The notes beneath the pieces are model-generated. The model did not search any database, was not told where the DNA came from, and saw only the letters and a list, made by a program, of their open reading frames with translations. The position numbers and the translations under genes were made by a program. Positions 6,925 to 19,562 of a stretch of 64,000 bases of DNA are shown here, piece by piece. The DNA is from Alphaproteobacteria bacterium. Its GTDB lineage: Bacteria > Pseudomonadota > Alphaproteobacteria > Caulobacterales > Maricaulaceae. Location of the stretch: positions 372,001 to 436,000 of the forward strand of contig WGOD01000001.1 in NCBI GenBank assembly GCA_016124205.1, given 5' to 3'. Numbering within the stretch: the stretch's first letter is position 1; every line of letters starts with the position of its first letter.

Positions 6925-8169
6925 CTACCCGCTGCGCCGAACTTCCCGCAGTGTCTCGACCTCAAGCGTCGCTTCACCCTGCTGGCAGTAGGACATGTCG
7001 GCATATTCACCTTCAACCCTGACGTATTCGCCAGTGGTAAAGCGAATGTCGTCGCTGACGATCGAATAGACCGAGCCATTGTCGGTGTGCAGCGTGTGGC
7101 ATTCGACACCCTCGCGGACCTCGCCCTGCAGCGCGACCTCACCGCCGCGATCCCGGTTCTCACGATCCTCCCGGGGGATTTCCCGGATCTCGTTGACCGC
7201 GATCGTGGTCTGTCCCTGTTGGCAGAAGGACGCGCTGACGCGGTCGCCGCGAATGCGGACATGTTCGCCATTGGTGAAGCGGATATCGTCGCTGACGAGC
7301 GAATAAACATCGCCGTCACGGGTCGTCAGGACGTGACATTCCGTGCCCATCGAAACTTCGCCGGTCAACGTCATCCAGTCGTCGCGGCGGTCCTCGCGCT
7401 CACGGTCATCCCAACGCGTATGATCGCGGTCGCGGTCGTCGCGGTCGTCCCGCCAACCATCCTCGCGTTCGACGACGTCAAACACATCCGATTTCAGCGT
7501 CCGGCCACGGTCGGTATCGACGAGGAAGATCAGATCGTCGCCCGGGTCGGACCAGGAGGGCACGCGCACGGACGTATCAAGCCGGCCGTTCTCGTCGGTC
7601 TGGATCTGGCGGACGGGTTCCCATTCCGAAGCCTGCGGACCGGCGCCGATGGTGACCCAGTCATTCGGCCTCAGATTACGAGCGCTGATCTCGACGACAT
7701 CGCCGGGCGAGCCGGTGTGCGGTTCGATGGAGAACGCACCGCGCATGTCATCCCGACCCGGCACCTCGATGCGGTCGCCGGGTTGCAGGTTGAACGGGTC
7801 GATATCCTCGTTTGCCGCGATCAGCTCGAAGAGAGACAGGCCGAGCCGGGTGGCAATCGCCGAGAAATTGTCGCCCTGCTGGACTCGGTATTCGCCTGGC
7901 CCGGTATCGCGGCGGTCTTCATAGCCCGATCCGGCCTCCGTGCTCAGACGGATGCGTTGACCGACCTCCATCGCCCGCGGATCGAGGCGCGGGTTGAGAT
8001 TCATGATGCGCGAGACCGGCACGCGGCATTGCTGGGCGATCTCGTAAAGCGTGTCGCCGGAGCGGACCGTGTAGTCCGCGCCGCAGCGGGTCTGCGCCTC
8101 TACCGGTGCGGCAATCGCGGTCAGGGCCAGCGTTGCGCTGCCAAGCAGAACGGTTTTGAGCGGTGTCAT
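6925..8169 (-). CDS. Secreted LysM-domain protein with two C-terminal beta repeats
   Basis: A 414-residue exported protein. Residues 1-25 are a signal peptide ending APVEA. Two LysM peptidoglycan-binding domains follow (about 32-76, YTVRSGDTLYEIAQQC; and 93-138, YRVQQGDNFSAIATRLGLS). A beta-rich middle comes next (about 145-225), then a linker packed with Asp and Arg, and two related copies of about 60 residues that each begin TGEV or QGEV, carry ECH and end in CQQG. These copies resemble the DUF5818 type, which I name tentatively. The start at 8169 is chosen over an upstream ATG because AGGAGG lies just before it and the signal peptide begins there. It probably binds the cell wall; no enzyme domain is seen. 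Confidence 0.85.
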   Translation of the reverse strand: MTPLKTVLLGSATLALTAIAAPVEAQTRCGADYTVRSGDTLYEIAQQCRVPVSRIMNLNPRLDPRAMEVGQRIRLSTEAGSGYEDRRDTGPGEYRVQQGDNFSAIATRLGLSLFELIAANEDIDPFNLQPGDRIEVPGRDDMRGAFSIEPHTGSPGDVVEISARNLRPNDWVTIGAGPQASEWEPVRQIQTDENGRLDTSVRVPSWSDPGDDLIFLVDTDRGRTLKSDVFDVVEREDGWRDDRDDRDRDHTRWDDREREDRRDDWMTLTGEVSMGTECHVLTTRDGDVYSLVSDDIRFTNGEHVRIRGDRVSASFCQQGQTTIAVNEIREIPREDRENRDRGGEVALQGEVREGVECHTLHTDNGSVYSIVSDDIRFTTGEYVRVEGEYADMSYCQQGEATLEVETLREVRRSG

Positions 8170-8306
8170 GGGGGCCTCCTCTTGAAGTGGCTCATGCCAC
8201 TGCAACGAAGCCCCCCCGGGGTGATGTTCCTTCCGATCTGCTCGGCCGCTTTACGGCGCCAATATCCTCGCTAGCCTGTGTTTCCTTTCTATTCGGACGC
8301 TGAATC

Positions 8307-10456
<2,150 letters not shown>

Positions 10457-10493
10457 GTCCGGGGTCCGGAAGCCGTTCGAAACCGGACATGCG

Positions 10494-10523
10494 AAAACGC
10501 CCCGCTCGGGTCCGAACGGGGCG
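10494..10523 (-). terminator. Intrinsic terminator of rpmF
   Basis: On the minus strand CGCCCCG-T-TCGG and CCGA-G-CGGGGCG form a long GC-rich stem (10498-10523) followed by TTTT (10494-10497). It lies 30 bases after the rpmF stop. It is the cleanest stem-plus-T-tract terminator in the window. Confidence 0.8.
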
Positions 10524-10553
10524 CCTCTAAACTTCAGCCGGAATAGACCGGAA

Positions 10554-10736
10554 TCAGTCGTCCTTCGGCGTCAGAACCTGCTTGCCGCGATACATGCCCG
10601 TCTTCAGGTCGATGTGGTGCGGACGGCGCAGCTCGCCGGAGTCCTTGTCTTCGATGTAGGCCGGGGCATCCAGCTTGTCGTGGGCGCGGCGCATGCCACG
10701 CTTGGACGGGGTCGTTTTTCGCTTCGGGACCGCCAT
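10554..10736 (-). CDS. rpmF: Large ribosomal subunit protein bL32
   Basis: A 60-residue basic protein of the 50S subunit. It begins [20 protein letters not shown], the typical bL32 opening. The cysteine-containing zinc motif of some bL32 proteins is absent, as in many alphaproteobacteria. The start at 10736 is used rather than the upstream ATG because all bL32 begin MAVPK and a GGGAGA ribosome binding site precedes it. A strong terminator follows. Upstream, 10737-10987 shows no gene and no clear motif. Confidence 0.96.
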   Translation of the reverse strand: MAVPKRKTTPSKRGMRRAHDKLDAPAYIEDKDSGELRRPHHIDLKTGMYRGKQVLTPKDD

Positions 10737-10987
10737 GGGTCTCTCCCGTAATCTCGTCAGAATCCTGGACGCGGCATGCAAGGCATGTCGCAGAGCCGCG
10801 CCGTATAACTGCTCCCCTGCCCGTACGCAACCGGACTTTCCGCGTTCGCCGTGACGATTTCAGCGAAAAGGCGTATGATCCAGGTTCGCGGTCCCGCCGG
10901 GGACCAGACGGCATCGCGTCCGAAGAGAGCTAGCCAACGGCCGTAACGGATCACCGGCGGAGACCGCTTTTCTCTTGGCGATCAGCC

Positions 10988-12616
10988 CTAGACCAGCCTG
11001 CTCTGCTCGACGGCGGCCGCGATGAAGCTGGCGAAGAGCGGGTGCGGCTCGAACGGGCGAGACTTGTATTCCGGGTGGAATTGCACGCCGATGAACCAGG
11101 GGTGGTCCTCGAGCTCGACGATTTCCGGCAGCACGCCATCGGGTGACAGGCCGGAAAATTTCAGGCCCGCCGCCTCCAGCCGCTCGCGATAGGCGATGTT
11201 CACCTCATAACGGTGGCGGTGGCGTTCCTCGATATTCTCGGTGCCATAGATGTCGCGCACGCGGCTGTTTTCGGTGAGCTTGGCCGGATAGGCACCGAGG
11301 CGCATCGTGCCGCCCAGGTCCGATTTTTCATCGCGCGTCTCGACCCGGTTGCCCCGCATCCATTCCGTCATCAGTCCGATGATCGGCTCTGACGGTTTGG
11401 AGAATTCGCTCGATCCCGCGCCGGAGATCCCTGCGAGGTTCCGGGCCGCTTCGATCACCGCCATCTGCATGCCGAAACAGATCCCGAAATACGGCACCTT
11501 GCGCTCGCGGGCGAAACGGACCGCGGCGATCTTGCCTTCCGCGCCGCGCTCGCCGAAGCCGCCCGGCACCAGAATGCCGTGCACGTCCTCGAGCGGGCTC
11601 GTCTCGCCATCATCCTCGAACTGGCTGGATTCCAGCCACTTCAGGCGGACTTTCACATTGTTGGCGATGCCGCCGTGATTGAGCGCCTCGATCAGCGACT
11701 TGTAGGCGTCGAGCAGGCTTGTGTACTTGCCGACGATACCGATCGTGACCTGGCCATCGGGCTCGTTCACGGCCTTGGAAATGTCGTTCCAGCGCGTCAG
11801 GTCGGGTTCCGGCGCATCGTCGATCCGGAAGCGTTTCAGCACCTCGGTATCGAGGCCGCGCGCATGGTATTCCAGCGGCACGTCATAGAGCGAGGACGCG
11901 TCCCGGCCTTCGATCACGGCGGATTCCGGCACATTGCAGAACAGCGCGATCTTGCGCCGGTCGCCCTCCGCAATCGGAATCTCGCAGCGGCAGAGCAGGA
12001 TGTCGGGCTGGATGCCGATCGACAGCAATTCCTTGACGGAGTGCTGGGTCGGCTTGGTCTTCATCTCGCCGGCGGCCTTGATGTAGGGCAGCAGGGTGAC
12101 GTGCAGGAAGAGCGCGTTGTCGCGGCCGAGTTCCTGGCCCAGCTGACGCAGCGATTCGAAGAAGGGCAGGCCCTCGATATCGCCGACCGTGCCGCCGACT
12201 TCGCACAGGACGAAGTCCACATCGCCGGCGTCAGACAGGACGAATTCCTTGATCTGGTCGGTGACGTGCGGGATCACCTGCACGGTCGCGCCCAGATAAT
12301 CGCCGCGGCGTTCCCGGTCGATGATCGTCTGGTAGATGCGCCCGGTCGTGATGTTGTCCGACTGCTTCGCCGCAACGCCGGTGAAGCGTTCGTAGTGGCC
12401 GAGGTCGAGATCGGTCTCCGCCCCGTCGTCGGTCACATAGACCTCGCCGTGCTGGTACGGCGACATCGTGCCTGGGTCGACGTTCAGATAGGGATCGAGC
12501 TTGCGCAGGCGGACCTTGTATCCGCGCGCCTGGAGCAGGGCTCCGAGAGCGGCTGAAGCGAGGCCTTTTCCAAGCGAGGAGACCACGCCGCCGGTGATGA
12601 AAATATATCGCGGCAT
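10988..12616 (-). CDS. pyrG: CTP synthase (glutamine hydrolysing)
   Basis: Makes CTP from UTP, ATP and glutamine, the last step of pyrimidine nucleotide synthesis. The 542-residue protein has the N-terminal amidoligase domain ([20 protein letters not shown]) and the C-terminal class I glutamine amidotransferase with the nucleophile Cys in [11 protein letters not shown] and the His/Glu pair in [10 protein letters not shown]. Length is normal. It follows secG by 70 bases, in which a short palindrome sits, so the two are probably co-transcribed. Confidence 0.98.
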   Translation of the reverse strand: MPRYIFITGGVVSSLGKGLASAALGALLQARGYKVRLRKLDPYLNVDPGTMSPYQHGEVYVTDDGAETDLDLGHYERFTGVAAKQSDNITTGRIYQTIIDRERRGDYLGATVQVIPHVTDQIKEFVLSDAGDVDFVLCEVGGTVGDIEGLPFFESLRQLGQELGRDNALFLHVTLLPYIKAAGEMKTKPTQHSVKELLSIGIQPDILLCRCEIPIAEGDRRKIALFCNVPESAVIEGRDASSLYDVPLEYHARGLDTEVLKRFRIDDAPEPDLTRWNDISKAVNEPDGQVTIGIVGKYTSLLDAYKSLIEALNHGGIANNVKVRLKWLESSQFEDDGETSPLEDVHGILVPGGFGERGAEGKIAAVRFARERKVPYFGICFGMQMAVIEAARNLAGISGAGSSEFSKPSEPIIGLMTEWMRGNRVETRDEKSDLGGTMRLGAYPAKLTENSRVRDIYGTENIEERHRHRYEVNIAYRERLEAAGLKFSGLSPDGVLPEIVELEDHPWFIGVQFHPEYKSRPFEPHPLFASFIAAAVEQSRLV

Positions 12617-12640
12617 GGGAAGCCTGAATAACGCAGATTC

Positions 12641-12661
12641 TCCGGCGCCGGAAGCGCCGGA
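12641..12661. repeat. Palindrome in the secG-pyrG spacer
   Basis: TCCGGCGC and GCGCCGGA form an eight-base stem around CGGAA. There is no T tract on either side, so it is not a standard terminator; it may stabilise or attenuate the secG-pyrG transcript. Confidence 0.4.
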
Positions 12662-12686
12662 TCACCCGTTGCTGACAAAAAGGAGT

Positions 12687-13013
12687 TTAGTCGTCGGTGG
12701 GAACCGCCGGTTCGTCCGGCGTTTCGTCTTGCGCGACGGGCATTTCGATCGCCGCGTCGTCGAGCTGGTCGAACACGCTGGAAGAGCGATTTTCCGAACC
12801 GATCATCAGGGCCAGGACGATCGGCATGAGGAAGAAGGCCGCTCCGAGGATCATCGTCGTGCGGGTAAGAATATTCGCCGCGCCGCGGCCACTCATCATG
12901 CCGCCGGGACCACCGCCAATGCCGAGCGCCCCGCCTTCGGAACGCTGCATCAGAACCACGGCAACGAGCGCGACCGTGATGAGCAGGTAAATGACCAGAA
13001 GAACCGTCGTCAT
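12687..13013 (-). CDS. secG: Preprotein translocase subunit SecG
   Basis: Membrane partner of SecYE in the general export channel. The 108-residue protein has two hydrophobic segments, about residues 3-22 and 50-70. The conserved cytosolic loop LMQRSEGGALGIGGG with the FM/MMSGRGAANILTRTT stretch lies between and next to them. The acidic tail (DETPDEPAVPTDD) is typical of alphaproteobacterial SecG. It lies between tpiA/receiver and pyrG on the same strand. Confidence 0.95.
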   Translation of the reverse strand: MTTVLLVIYLLITVALVAVVLMQRSEGGALGIGGGPGGMMSGRGAANILTRTTMILGAAFFLMPIVLALMIGSENRSSSVFDQLDDAAIEMPVAQDETPDEPAVPTDD

Positions 13014-13064
13014 GAAACTATCCGCCGAATGCCTGTCTATAAGCCCCGATCGGGGCGGCAGGCG

Positions 13065-14054
13065 TCAGCCCGCTGCGGCGGTATGTAGCGTAGCACCGGG
13101 CGCAGCGCCACCACCCAGTCCATCGCGTGACAGTAGGCGTTTGCGCAGGGTCGCGACCGTCTTGCCGATTTCGTCCTGGGACCGTTCGATCGACTCACCG
13201 TTGGCATAGGCGGCATAGGCTCCGACGGCGAGTTCCTTGGCGAGCCTGAAATTGCTCGGCGTGCACTCGTCCTTACGCTTGAACGAGCGCACCTGTTCAA
13301 GAAGCGCCTCGGCGACCTGCATCGCTTCGAGCCTCGCCGCGCCTTCCAGCGTCTCTCGCAGTTCGCGTGCGGTGCGGATCACATCGGCCAGGTCCATCGC
13401 GGCGGTGTGCGCTGTGGCCGGGTCGGTCTGCAATTCCATCGCAACGACAATCCGCATGGCGAGCCGGCGCACGCGTTCGGACTCGACCGTCTTGCGCGCC
13501 TCGCTGATCCAGCCCTTGGCGCGCGCCAGCGCGTCCTCGTCGCCTTCGACGGTTGCCTGAAGCGTATTGGGAACGCGCACGACCGGAGCGTCGGACGGGC
13601 GTTTGGAATCTTCCCGGCGGTCCGGGCCGATATAGTCGCTCGTCACGACGAAGGGTTTGCGGCTCTTGATCAGGGTCCGGATCCGCTCTTCGGCAAATGC
13701 CGTGGAGAACGGCCGGACGATCACGTCATCGGCCCCGCTGGATATCGCGCGGCGCACATGGGCACCGTCGCGGATCCAGCTGGTCAGGATCAGCGTGACG
13801 AAGGGGTTCGGCATGGCCTTGCCCTGCCGGATATTCCGCGCGAGCGGGAGGATATCGACACCGGGAGAGGCGCATTCGGCCACGATCAGCGCCGGGCTGT
13901 TCTCCCGGATCGCCTTCTCGAATTCCTTCAGGTTCGAATGGGAATCGATCTCGCGAAAGCCGATCTCGTGCAGGGCATAGCGTGTCGTCCGCAGGTTCAC
14001 GTGAACCGGGTCGAACAGGCATACGCTCGCCTTCGTGTAATCGACTTCAGCCAT
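13065..14054 (-). CDS. Response-regulator-like protein with a degenerate receiver domain
   Basis: A 329-residue protein. Residues 9-130 follow the receiver (CheY) fold pattern, but the key residues differ. The phospho-acceptor Asp position holds Glu60 (IVAECASP), the acidic pair is reduced to Asp15 (CLFDP), Thr91 is kept (LILTS), and the conserved Lys is Arg114 (VIVRPFS). A GPDRRED motif follows the domain, then a helical C-terminal region (about 170-310) with no recognised DNA-binding or enzyme domain. It is probably a pseudo-receiver working by protein contacts. It lies between tpiA and secG. Confidence 0.75.
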   Translation of the reverse strand: MAEVDYTKASVCLFDPVHVNLRTTRYALHEIGFREIDSHSNLKEFEKAIRENSPALIVAECASPGVDILPLARNIRQGKAMPNPFVTLILTSWIRDGAHVRRAISSGADDVIVRPFSTAFAEERIRTLIKSRKPFVVTSDYIGPDRREDSKRPSDAPVVRVPNTLQATVEGDEDALARAKGWISEARKTVESERVRRLAMRIVVAMELQTDPATAHTAAMDLADVIRTARELRETLEGAARLEAMQVAEALLEQVRSFKRKDECTPSNFRLAKELAVGAYAAYANGESIERSQDEIGKTVATLRKRLLSRDGLGGGAAPGATLHTAAAG

Positions 14055-14153
14055 GCAGGACCGGTCCCCGGACGCTTGCGAACAGTCTCAGCGGGACACT
14101 GTGCCCGTTAATCCTTGCCAAGCGCTTACGTGGACCGTTCGGATTTGTCCGGT

Positions 14154-14882
<729 letters not shown>

Positions 14883-15011
14883 GGATGGTCCTGTCGAAAG
14901 GTCTGGGCGCGACTGCGCTGAAAGGGACCGCGACAATGCAGGCGTGCTTGCCGCGTGTAAACGCCTTGGGTAGGGTCCGCCCGCTTCAATTCCAACCGTA
15001 AAAGTTGCTCC

Positions 15012-16991
15012 ATGCTCTCAGCCATTCGCGCCCTCGCCCGCAACCCGATCGCGATCGCCCTCATTCTCGGCCCGATCATCCTCGGCTTCATGATTTTCGG
15101 CGTCAGCGACGTGTTCGTCCAAAGCGGAAGTTCCGTTGCCCGTGTTCAGGACGAACGCGTTTCGGCGATGGACTTCGCGGAGTCGTGGGAATACCGCCTC
15201 CGCGAGGTGCAGCAGGAGCAGCCGACGATGACGGCCGACCAGGCGCGCGAGCTTGGCCTGTCGGACGCCGTCCTGAACCAGCTGATCATCCAGGCGCAAC
15301 TGCGCGCGGTGTCGCGCAATATGGGGCTGGAGGTTTCCAACCGTCAGGTGGCGAACGAGATCGCAGGCTATGGCGCCTTCATCGACCCGGTGACCGGCCG
15401 TTTCGATCAGGATTCCTACCGGCAATTTCTGGCCGAACAGCGGATGACCGAAGCGCGGTTCGAATCGAATGTTCACCGCGATCTGCTCTCGCGTCAGCTG
15501 ATCGACGCGCTGTTTGCCGGAATCGACGTTCCCGACGCCTTCGCGCAGCAGCTTTACCAGTACAGCTATGAAGAGCGGGTCATTCGCGGACTCGTCATTC
15601 CGCCGGAAGCCGCTGGCGATATCGACGAACCGACCGACGAGCAGCTGCAGGCCGTGATCGACGACACGCTGAACGACGAAACGCCGGCGAACGATTTCTT
15701 TTTCCAGAACCCGGAACGGCGCGGCTTCACGCTGGTGCGTTTCCGCGTCGCCGACTTCACCCGCAATGTGGAAGTCTCCGAAGAGGACATCCGCGCCCAG
15801 TATGATTACGAGGTCGAAGGCGGCGAGCTGGGTGAACCGGCGCTGCGCAGCTATGTGCAGATCCGGGTCGAGGATCAGGAAACCGCCGAAGCCGCGGCCG
15901 AGCGCCTTGCGGCCGGTGAAGACGCGGACGCAGTGGCCGAAGCGGTCGGCGGTGATGAACCGTTCGCCGAAACGGAACGCCAGTCCTACCAGATCCCGGA
16001 TGACGCCCTCGCCGAAGCCCTGTTCGACATGGAAACCGGTGAGGCCCGCGCCGTGGAAGGCGCGTTCGGCTGGTTTGCTGTCGCCGTGACCGATGGCCGC
16101 GAAGCCACGATCCCGACCTTCGAGGAACGCGAGCCCGAAATTCGCGAATTGCTTGCCCGCGCCGAAGCGGAAAACGCCATGTACGAGGCGATGGGCCTGT
16201 TCGAGGAAGCCCGCGGCAATGGCGGGACGCTGGAAGAAGCGTCCGTGCTGGCAGAAACCTTCTACGAGTCCTTCGAGCCGATCACCCGCAACGCGCGCAA
16301 TGGCGAAGGCATGCCGGCCGGCACGCTGCTCAACGAGGACGATCAGGCGGCACAGTATTTCTCATTCTTCCTCGATGCCGAGGTTCAGCCGGAGATTCTG
16401 GAAGCGGCGTTCGACCAGCTGGTCGGCTATGCCACCGAGCTTCAGCCCTATGGTGAGAGCGACTATTTCGCGATCCGCGTCGACGAAATCCTGCCGGCCG
16501 AAGTGATGCCGCTCGATGAGGTCCGAGAGGACGCTGAAGCACTGTGGCGCATCCAGTCGGTGGACGAACGCCTCAATGAGCTCGCCGAAACCGCGCTCGA
16601 CCGGGCGCGCGCCGGGGAATCCCTCGATGCCATCGCCGCCGACATTCCGGGGGCCCGCGTCGAAACCACGACCATCACGCGCGGCGAAAGCGCCGCCCCG
16701 TTCGGCCGCGAGACGATCGGTGTCGCCTTCCAGATCGATCCCGGCACGTTCGAGCATGCCGGCGCGGCCGACCGCCGTTCGCACATCATCCTCACCGTGG
16801 ACGAAGTGATCGCCCCGGAAACGGTCGTGGAGGCCGATCTGGCTGCCCTGACCGAACAGTCCGATACGCGCTACAGCCAGGACATCGACGCCGCCTTCGT
16901 GTCGGCCTTGTCCGAACGCTACCCGGCGACGGTCAACACGCAGCTGCGCGATCAGGTCCTCGGTATCGCCGATCCGAACGCGGCGCGGTGA
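15012..16991 (+). CDS. ppiD: PpiD/SurA-type periplasmic folding chaperone
   Basis: A 659-residue inner-membrane-anchored protein that should help outer-membrane and periplasmic proteins fold. One transmembrane helix near residues 12-32 ([20 protein letters not shown]) precedes the SurA-N-like chaperone region (about 40-180). A peptidyl-prolyl isomerase (rotamase) like region lies around 230-370 and is weakly conserved. The rest is acidic and helical. The last bases overlap the trpE start (GTGA), so the two are translationally coupled, a curious pairing of a chaperone with tryptophan synthesis that is seen in other alphaproteobacteria. Confidence 0.9.
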   Translation: MLSAIRALARNPIAIALILGPIILGFMIFGVSDVFVQSGSSVARVQDERVSAMDFAESWEYRLREVQQEQPTMTADQARELGLSDAVLNQLIIQAQLRAVSRNMGLEVSNRQVANEIAGYGAFIDPVTGRFDQDSYRQFLAEQRMTEARFESNVHRDLLSRQLIDALFAGIDVPDAFAQQLYQYSYEERVIRGLVIPPEAAGDIDEPTDEQLQAVIDDTLNDETPANDFFFQNPERRGFTLVRFRVADFTRNVEVSEEDIRAQYDYEVEGGELGEPALRSYVQIRVEDQETAEAAAERLAAGEDADAVAEAVGGDEPFAETERQSYQIPDDALAEALFDMETGEARAVEGAFGWFAVAVTDGREATIPTFEEREPEIRELLARAEAENAMYEAMGLFEEARGNGGTLEEASVLAETFYESFEPITRNARNGEGMPAGTLLNEDDQAAQYFSFFLDAEVQPEILEAAFDQLVGYATELQPYGESDYFAIRVDEILPAEVMPLDEVREDAEALWRIQSVDERLNELAETALDRARAGESLDAIAADIPGARVETTTITRGESAAPFGRETIGVAFQIDPGTFEHAGAADRRSHIILTVDEVIAPETVVEADLAALTEQSDTRYSQDIDAAFVSALSERYPATVNTQLRDQVLGIADPNAAR

Positions 16992-18472
16992 TCGAGCGGT
17001 TTCCGCCGCGGGAGGATTTCGCCAAGGCGTTCGAACGCGGCGAAACCATACTGGCCGGGGCACGGCGCATTGACGACCTTCTGACGCCGGTCGGCGCCTT
17101 CATGGCGCTGGCGAAGGGGCGGCCAGACGCCTTCCTGCTGGAATCGGTCGAAGGCGGCGCATGGCGCGGACGGTTTTCGGCCATCGGTCTCGACCCGGAT
17201 TTCCGCTGGGAATTGCGCGGCGGATTTCCGTACGTTCAGCGCGGTGAAGATGAACCCGTTCAGGACGGGGATGCCCCCCTCGCCTCGCTGCGCCGTGCGA
17301 TCGCGGCCATGCGGATCGACCTGCCCGAGGGCACGCCGCCCATCGCGGCCGGCCTGTTCGGCTATCTGGGTTATGACCTGATCCGCGCCGTCGAGCGCCT
17401 GCCCGGCAATGCGCCCGATCCGCTCGGCCTGCCGGACGGTGTGCTGATCCGTCCGCGCGTGGTCGTCGTGTTCGATGCGCTCTATCAGCAGATCACGGCC
17501 TATACGCCGGTTCGCCCCGGCGAGGCCGAAGACGCCGACACGGCCTGGCTCGACGCGCAGGACCGGATCGACCGGGTCATGACCGCGCTGGATGCCGGCA
17601 TTCCCGCGCAGACACCGGCAGCGGCCTCGGCGGCCACCGGTGAGCCTGAGGCGTCGATGGAGCCGGCGGCGTTCCACGCCATGGTCGATCGGATCAAACA
17701 GCACATTCGCGCGGGCGACATCTTCCAGGGCGTGGCGAGCCAGCGCTTCACCCTGCCCTTCGACCATGATCCGCTGGCCTTCTACCGCTCGCTGCGGCGG
17801 CTGAACCCCTCGCCCTTTCTCTTCCTCTTCCAGTTCGACGGCTTTGCCATTGCGGGATCGAGCCCCGAAATCCTCGTCCGGCTGCGTGACGGAACGGTGA
17901 CCGTCCGGCCCATTGCGGGCACCCGCAAACGCGGCGCGAACCCGGCGGAAGACGATGCGCTGGAAGCCGATCTGCTGGCCGATCCCAAGGAACGCGCCGA
18001 GCATCTGATGCTGCTCGACCTCGGCCGCAACGATGTCGGCCGCGTCGCAAAGGCGGGCAGCGTGCGCATCACCGACCGCGAAGTTGTCGAGCGCTACAGC
18101 CACGTCATGCACATCGTCTCGAATGTCGAAGGCGATCTGGCCGAGGGCGAGGATGCGGTGTCGGCCCTGCTCGCGGGCTTTCCGGCCGGAACGGTGTCCG
18201 GTGCACCGAAGGTCCGGGCGATGGAGATTCTCGACGATCTCGAACCGCATCGCCGCGGCGTCTATGCCGGTGCGGTCGGCTATTTCAGCGCCAATGGCGA
18301 CATGGATACGTGTATCGCGTTGCGCACCGGCGTGTTGAAGGACGGCCAGTTGCATATTCAGGCCGGCGCCGGCGTGGTGCTCGATTCCGATCCGGAGTCG
18401 GAACGTCAGGAGACGGAGAACAAGGCGCGGGCGCTAGTCCGAGCCGCCGGGGAAGCCTGGCGCTTCGCCTGA
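16988..18472 (+). CDS. trpE: Anthranilate synthase component I
   Basis: Makes anthranilate from chorismate, with ammonia supplied by TrpG; first committed step of tryptophan synthesis. The 494-residue protein has the N-terminal regulatory domain and the chorismate-binding domain. Visible motifs are IAGSSPEILVR, PIAGTRKRG, LLDLGRNDVGRV and the FPAGTVSGAPKVRAMEI stretch. The start is GTG at 16988, overlapping the ppiD stop as GTGA. No leader peptide is possible in this arrangement, so attenuation is not expected here. Its 3' end overlaps the opposing yibQ-like gene by 39 bases. Confidence 0.97.
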   Translation: MIERFPPREDFAKAFERGETILAGARRIDDLLTPVGAFMALAKGRPDAFLLESVEGGAWRGRFSAIGLDPDFRWELRGGFPYVQRGEDEPVQDGDAPLASLRRAIAAMRIDLPEGTPPIAAGLFGYLGYDLIRAVERLPGNAPDPLGLPDGVLIRPRVVVVFDALYQQITAYTPVRPGEAEDADTAWLDAQDRIDRVMTALDAGIPAQTPAAASAATGEPEASMEPAAFHAMVDRIKQHIRAGDIFQGVASQRFTLPFDHDPLAFYRSLRRLNPSPFLFLFQFDGFAIAGSSPEILVRLRDGTVTVRPIAGTRKRGANPAEDDALEADLLADPKERAEHLMLLDLGRNDVGRVAKAGSVRITDREVVERYSHVMHIVSNVEGDLAEGEDAVSALLAGFPAGTVSGAPKVRAMEILDDLEPHRRGVYAGAVGYFSANGDMDTCIALRTGVLKDGQLHIQAGAGVVLDSDPESERQETENKARALVRAAGEAWRFA

Positions 18473-19417
18473 CGAGGCCAGCCGCGCCGGCTCGTTCCGC
18501 TCTTCAAGCCAGTCACCAAGCGCGACGAAGCGATAGCCGCGCGCCTCGGCTTCGGGAATCCACGCCTCGAGCGCATCGAGCGTCAGAAGGCGCGGATGGC
18601 CGATGGCGATGACGTGCCCGTCCTGATCCGCCTGATGCTCGATCACGCGAAGCTGCGCCTCGATGGCCTCGATATCGTTGATGTGGTCAATGAAGATATC
18701 GCGGGAAACCGCTTCGATACCGTTGTTATTGGCAATCCGTGCCGCGATGGAGCCAGGCGCCGTCACCGAATCGAGGAAGTAGAGGTCCAAGGCCTCGGCC
18801 TCCGAGAACAACGTGGTCATTGCCGCTTCATCGACCGTCAGCGCGCTGCCCATATGGTTGTTGAAGCCGCGTGCGCCGGGGACTTGAGCCATCGCCCATT
18901 CCAGCGTGCTGCGCACCTGATCGGCGGACTGCCCCTGCAACAGGGCGTTGGGCCCCGGATCGTCATCACCCGCCGGCTGCATCGGCAGATGGATCAGGGT
19001 TTCATGCCCCCGTCCCCGTGCCGCGACGGCAAACTCGGGCGCCAGTTCCGTATTGGGCAGAATGGCTAAATTCACTTGGGCCGGAAGATCGAGCGCGCGC
19101 ATGGACAGCGCTTCGTCCGCACCGATGTCGTCGATCACGAGGACGATTGCGGGGCCGTCGGCCCTGGCTGATCCGAATACCCGCTGCGGCTCCGATATCT
19201 GCGTGTAGCGCGACGGCGCTTCGACCTCGAACGACGCGCGCGTCGGCAGACCTGTGAAGGTTTCGGCCTCCACCCGCTCTGCTTCGGCGACGTTGACCGC
19301 CAGCGTCAGGCCCCGGCGGTAGCCCGCATCGTGCGCGATCGCCCCCATCGCAAACGCCATGGCGGCGATCGATCCGGCGAGGATCGGCATGGCGGAATTG
19401 ATGGCGCGGCGGGGCAT
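18434..19417 (-). CDS. Divergent polysaccharide deacetylase family protein (YibQ type)
   Basis: A 327-residue exported or membrane-anchored protein, with a hydrophobic segment at residues 8-28. The deacetylase-like barrel begins at AIVLVIDDIGADE, where the paired Asp replaces the metal motif of true NodB enzymes; later blocks are LPMQPAGD, GFNNHMGS with its His, and IAIGHPR. YibQ-type proteins are envelope proteins of poorly known activity. It is transcribed against trpE and trpG, separates them, and its 3' end overlaps trpE by 39 bases. Confidence 0.87.
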   Translation of the reverse strand: MPRRAINSAMPILAGSIAAMAFAMGAIAHDAGYRRGLTLAVNVAEAERVEAETFTGLPTRASFEVEAPSRYTQISEPQRVFGSARADGPAIVLVIDDIGADEALSMRALDLPAQVNLAILPNTELAPEFAVAARGRGHETLIHLPMQPAGDDDPGPNALLQGQSADQVRSTLEWAMAQVPGARGFNNHMGSALTVDEAAMTTLFSEAEALDLYFLDSVTAPGSIAARIANNNGIEAVSRDIFIDHINDIEAIEAQLRVIEHQADQDGHVIAIGHPRLLTLDALEAWIPEAEARGYRFVALGDWLEERNEPARLASSGEAPGFPGGSD

Positions 19418-19562
19418 CCGGGTCCGGGAATCAGCGATGATCGTTGCGCGATTGCCGCCCGTCCGGGGTAAATGCGGCGTTAACCCTCATCGGGCTGCAA
19501 GCGTGCTGGACTTGATCTTGCCTTCGCTTACCTTCCCGCCTTCCACACAATGGCCGGACGCG

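Noticed and set aside
10757-10954. A 65-codon minus-strand frame between pyrG and rpmF
   Set aside because: No ribosome binding site, no hydrophobic or domain pattern, and biased toward the high-GC shadow composition.
10955-10980. GCGG-AGA-CCGC followed by T-rich bases as pyrG terminator
   Set aside because: The T-rich side is on the plus strand, while pyrG is on the minus strand, and the stem is only four bases.
19418-19562. A trp leader peptide or attenuator before trpG
   Set aside because: I find no short frame with repeated Trp codons and no terminator-antiterminator pair in the spacer.
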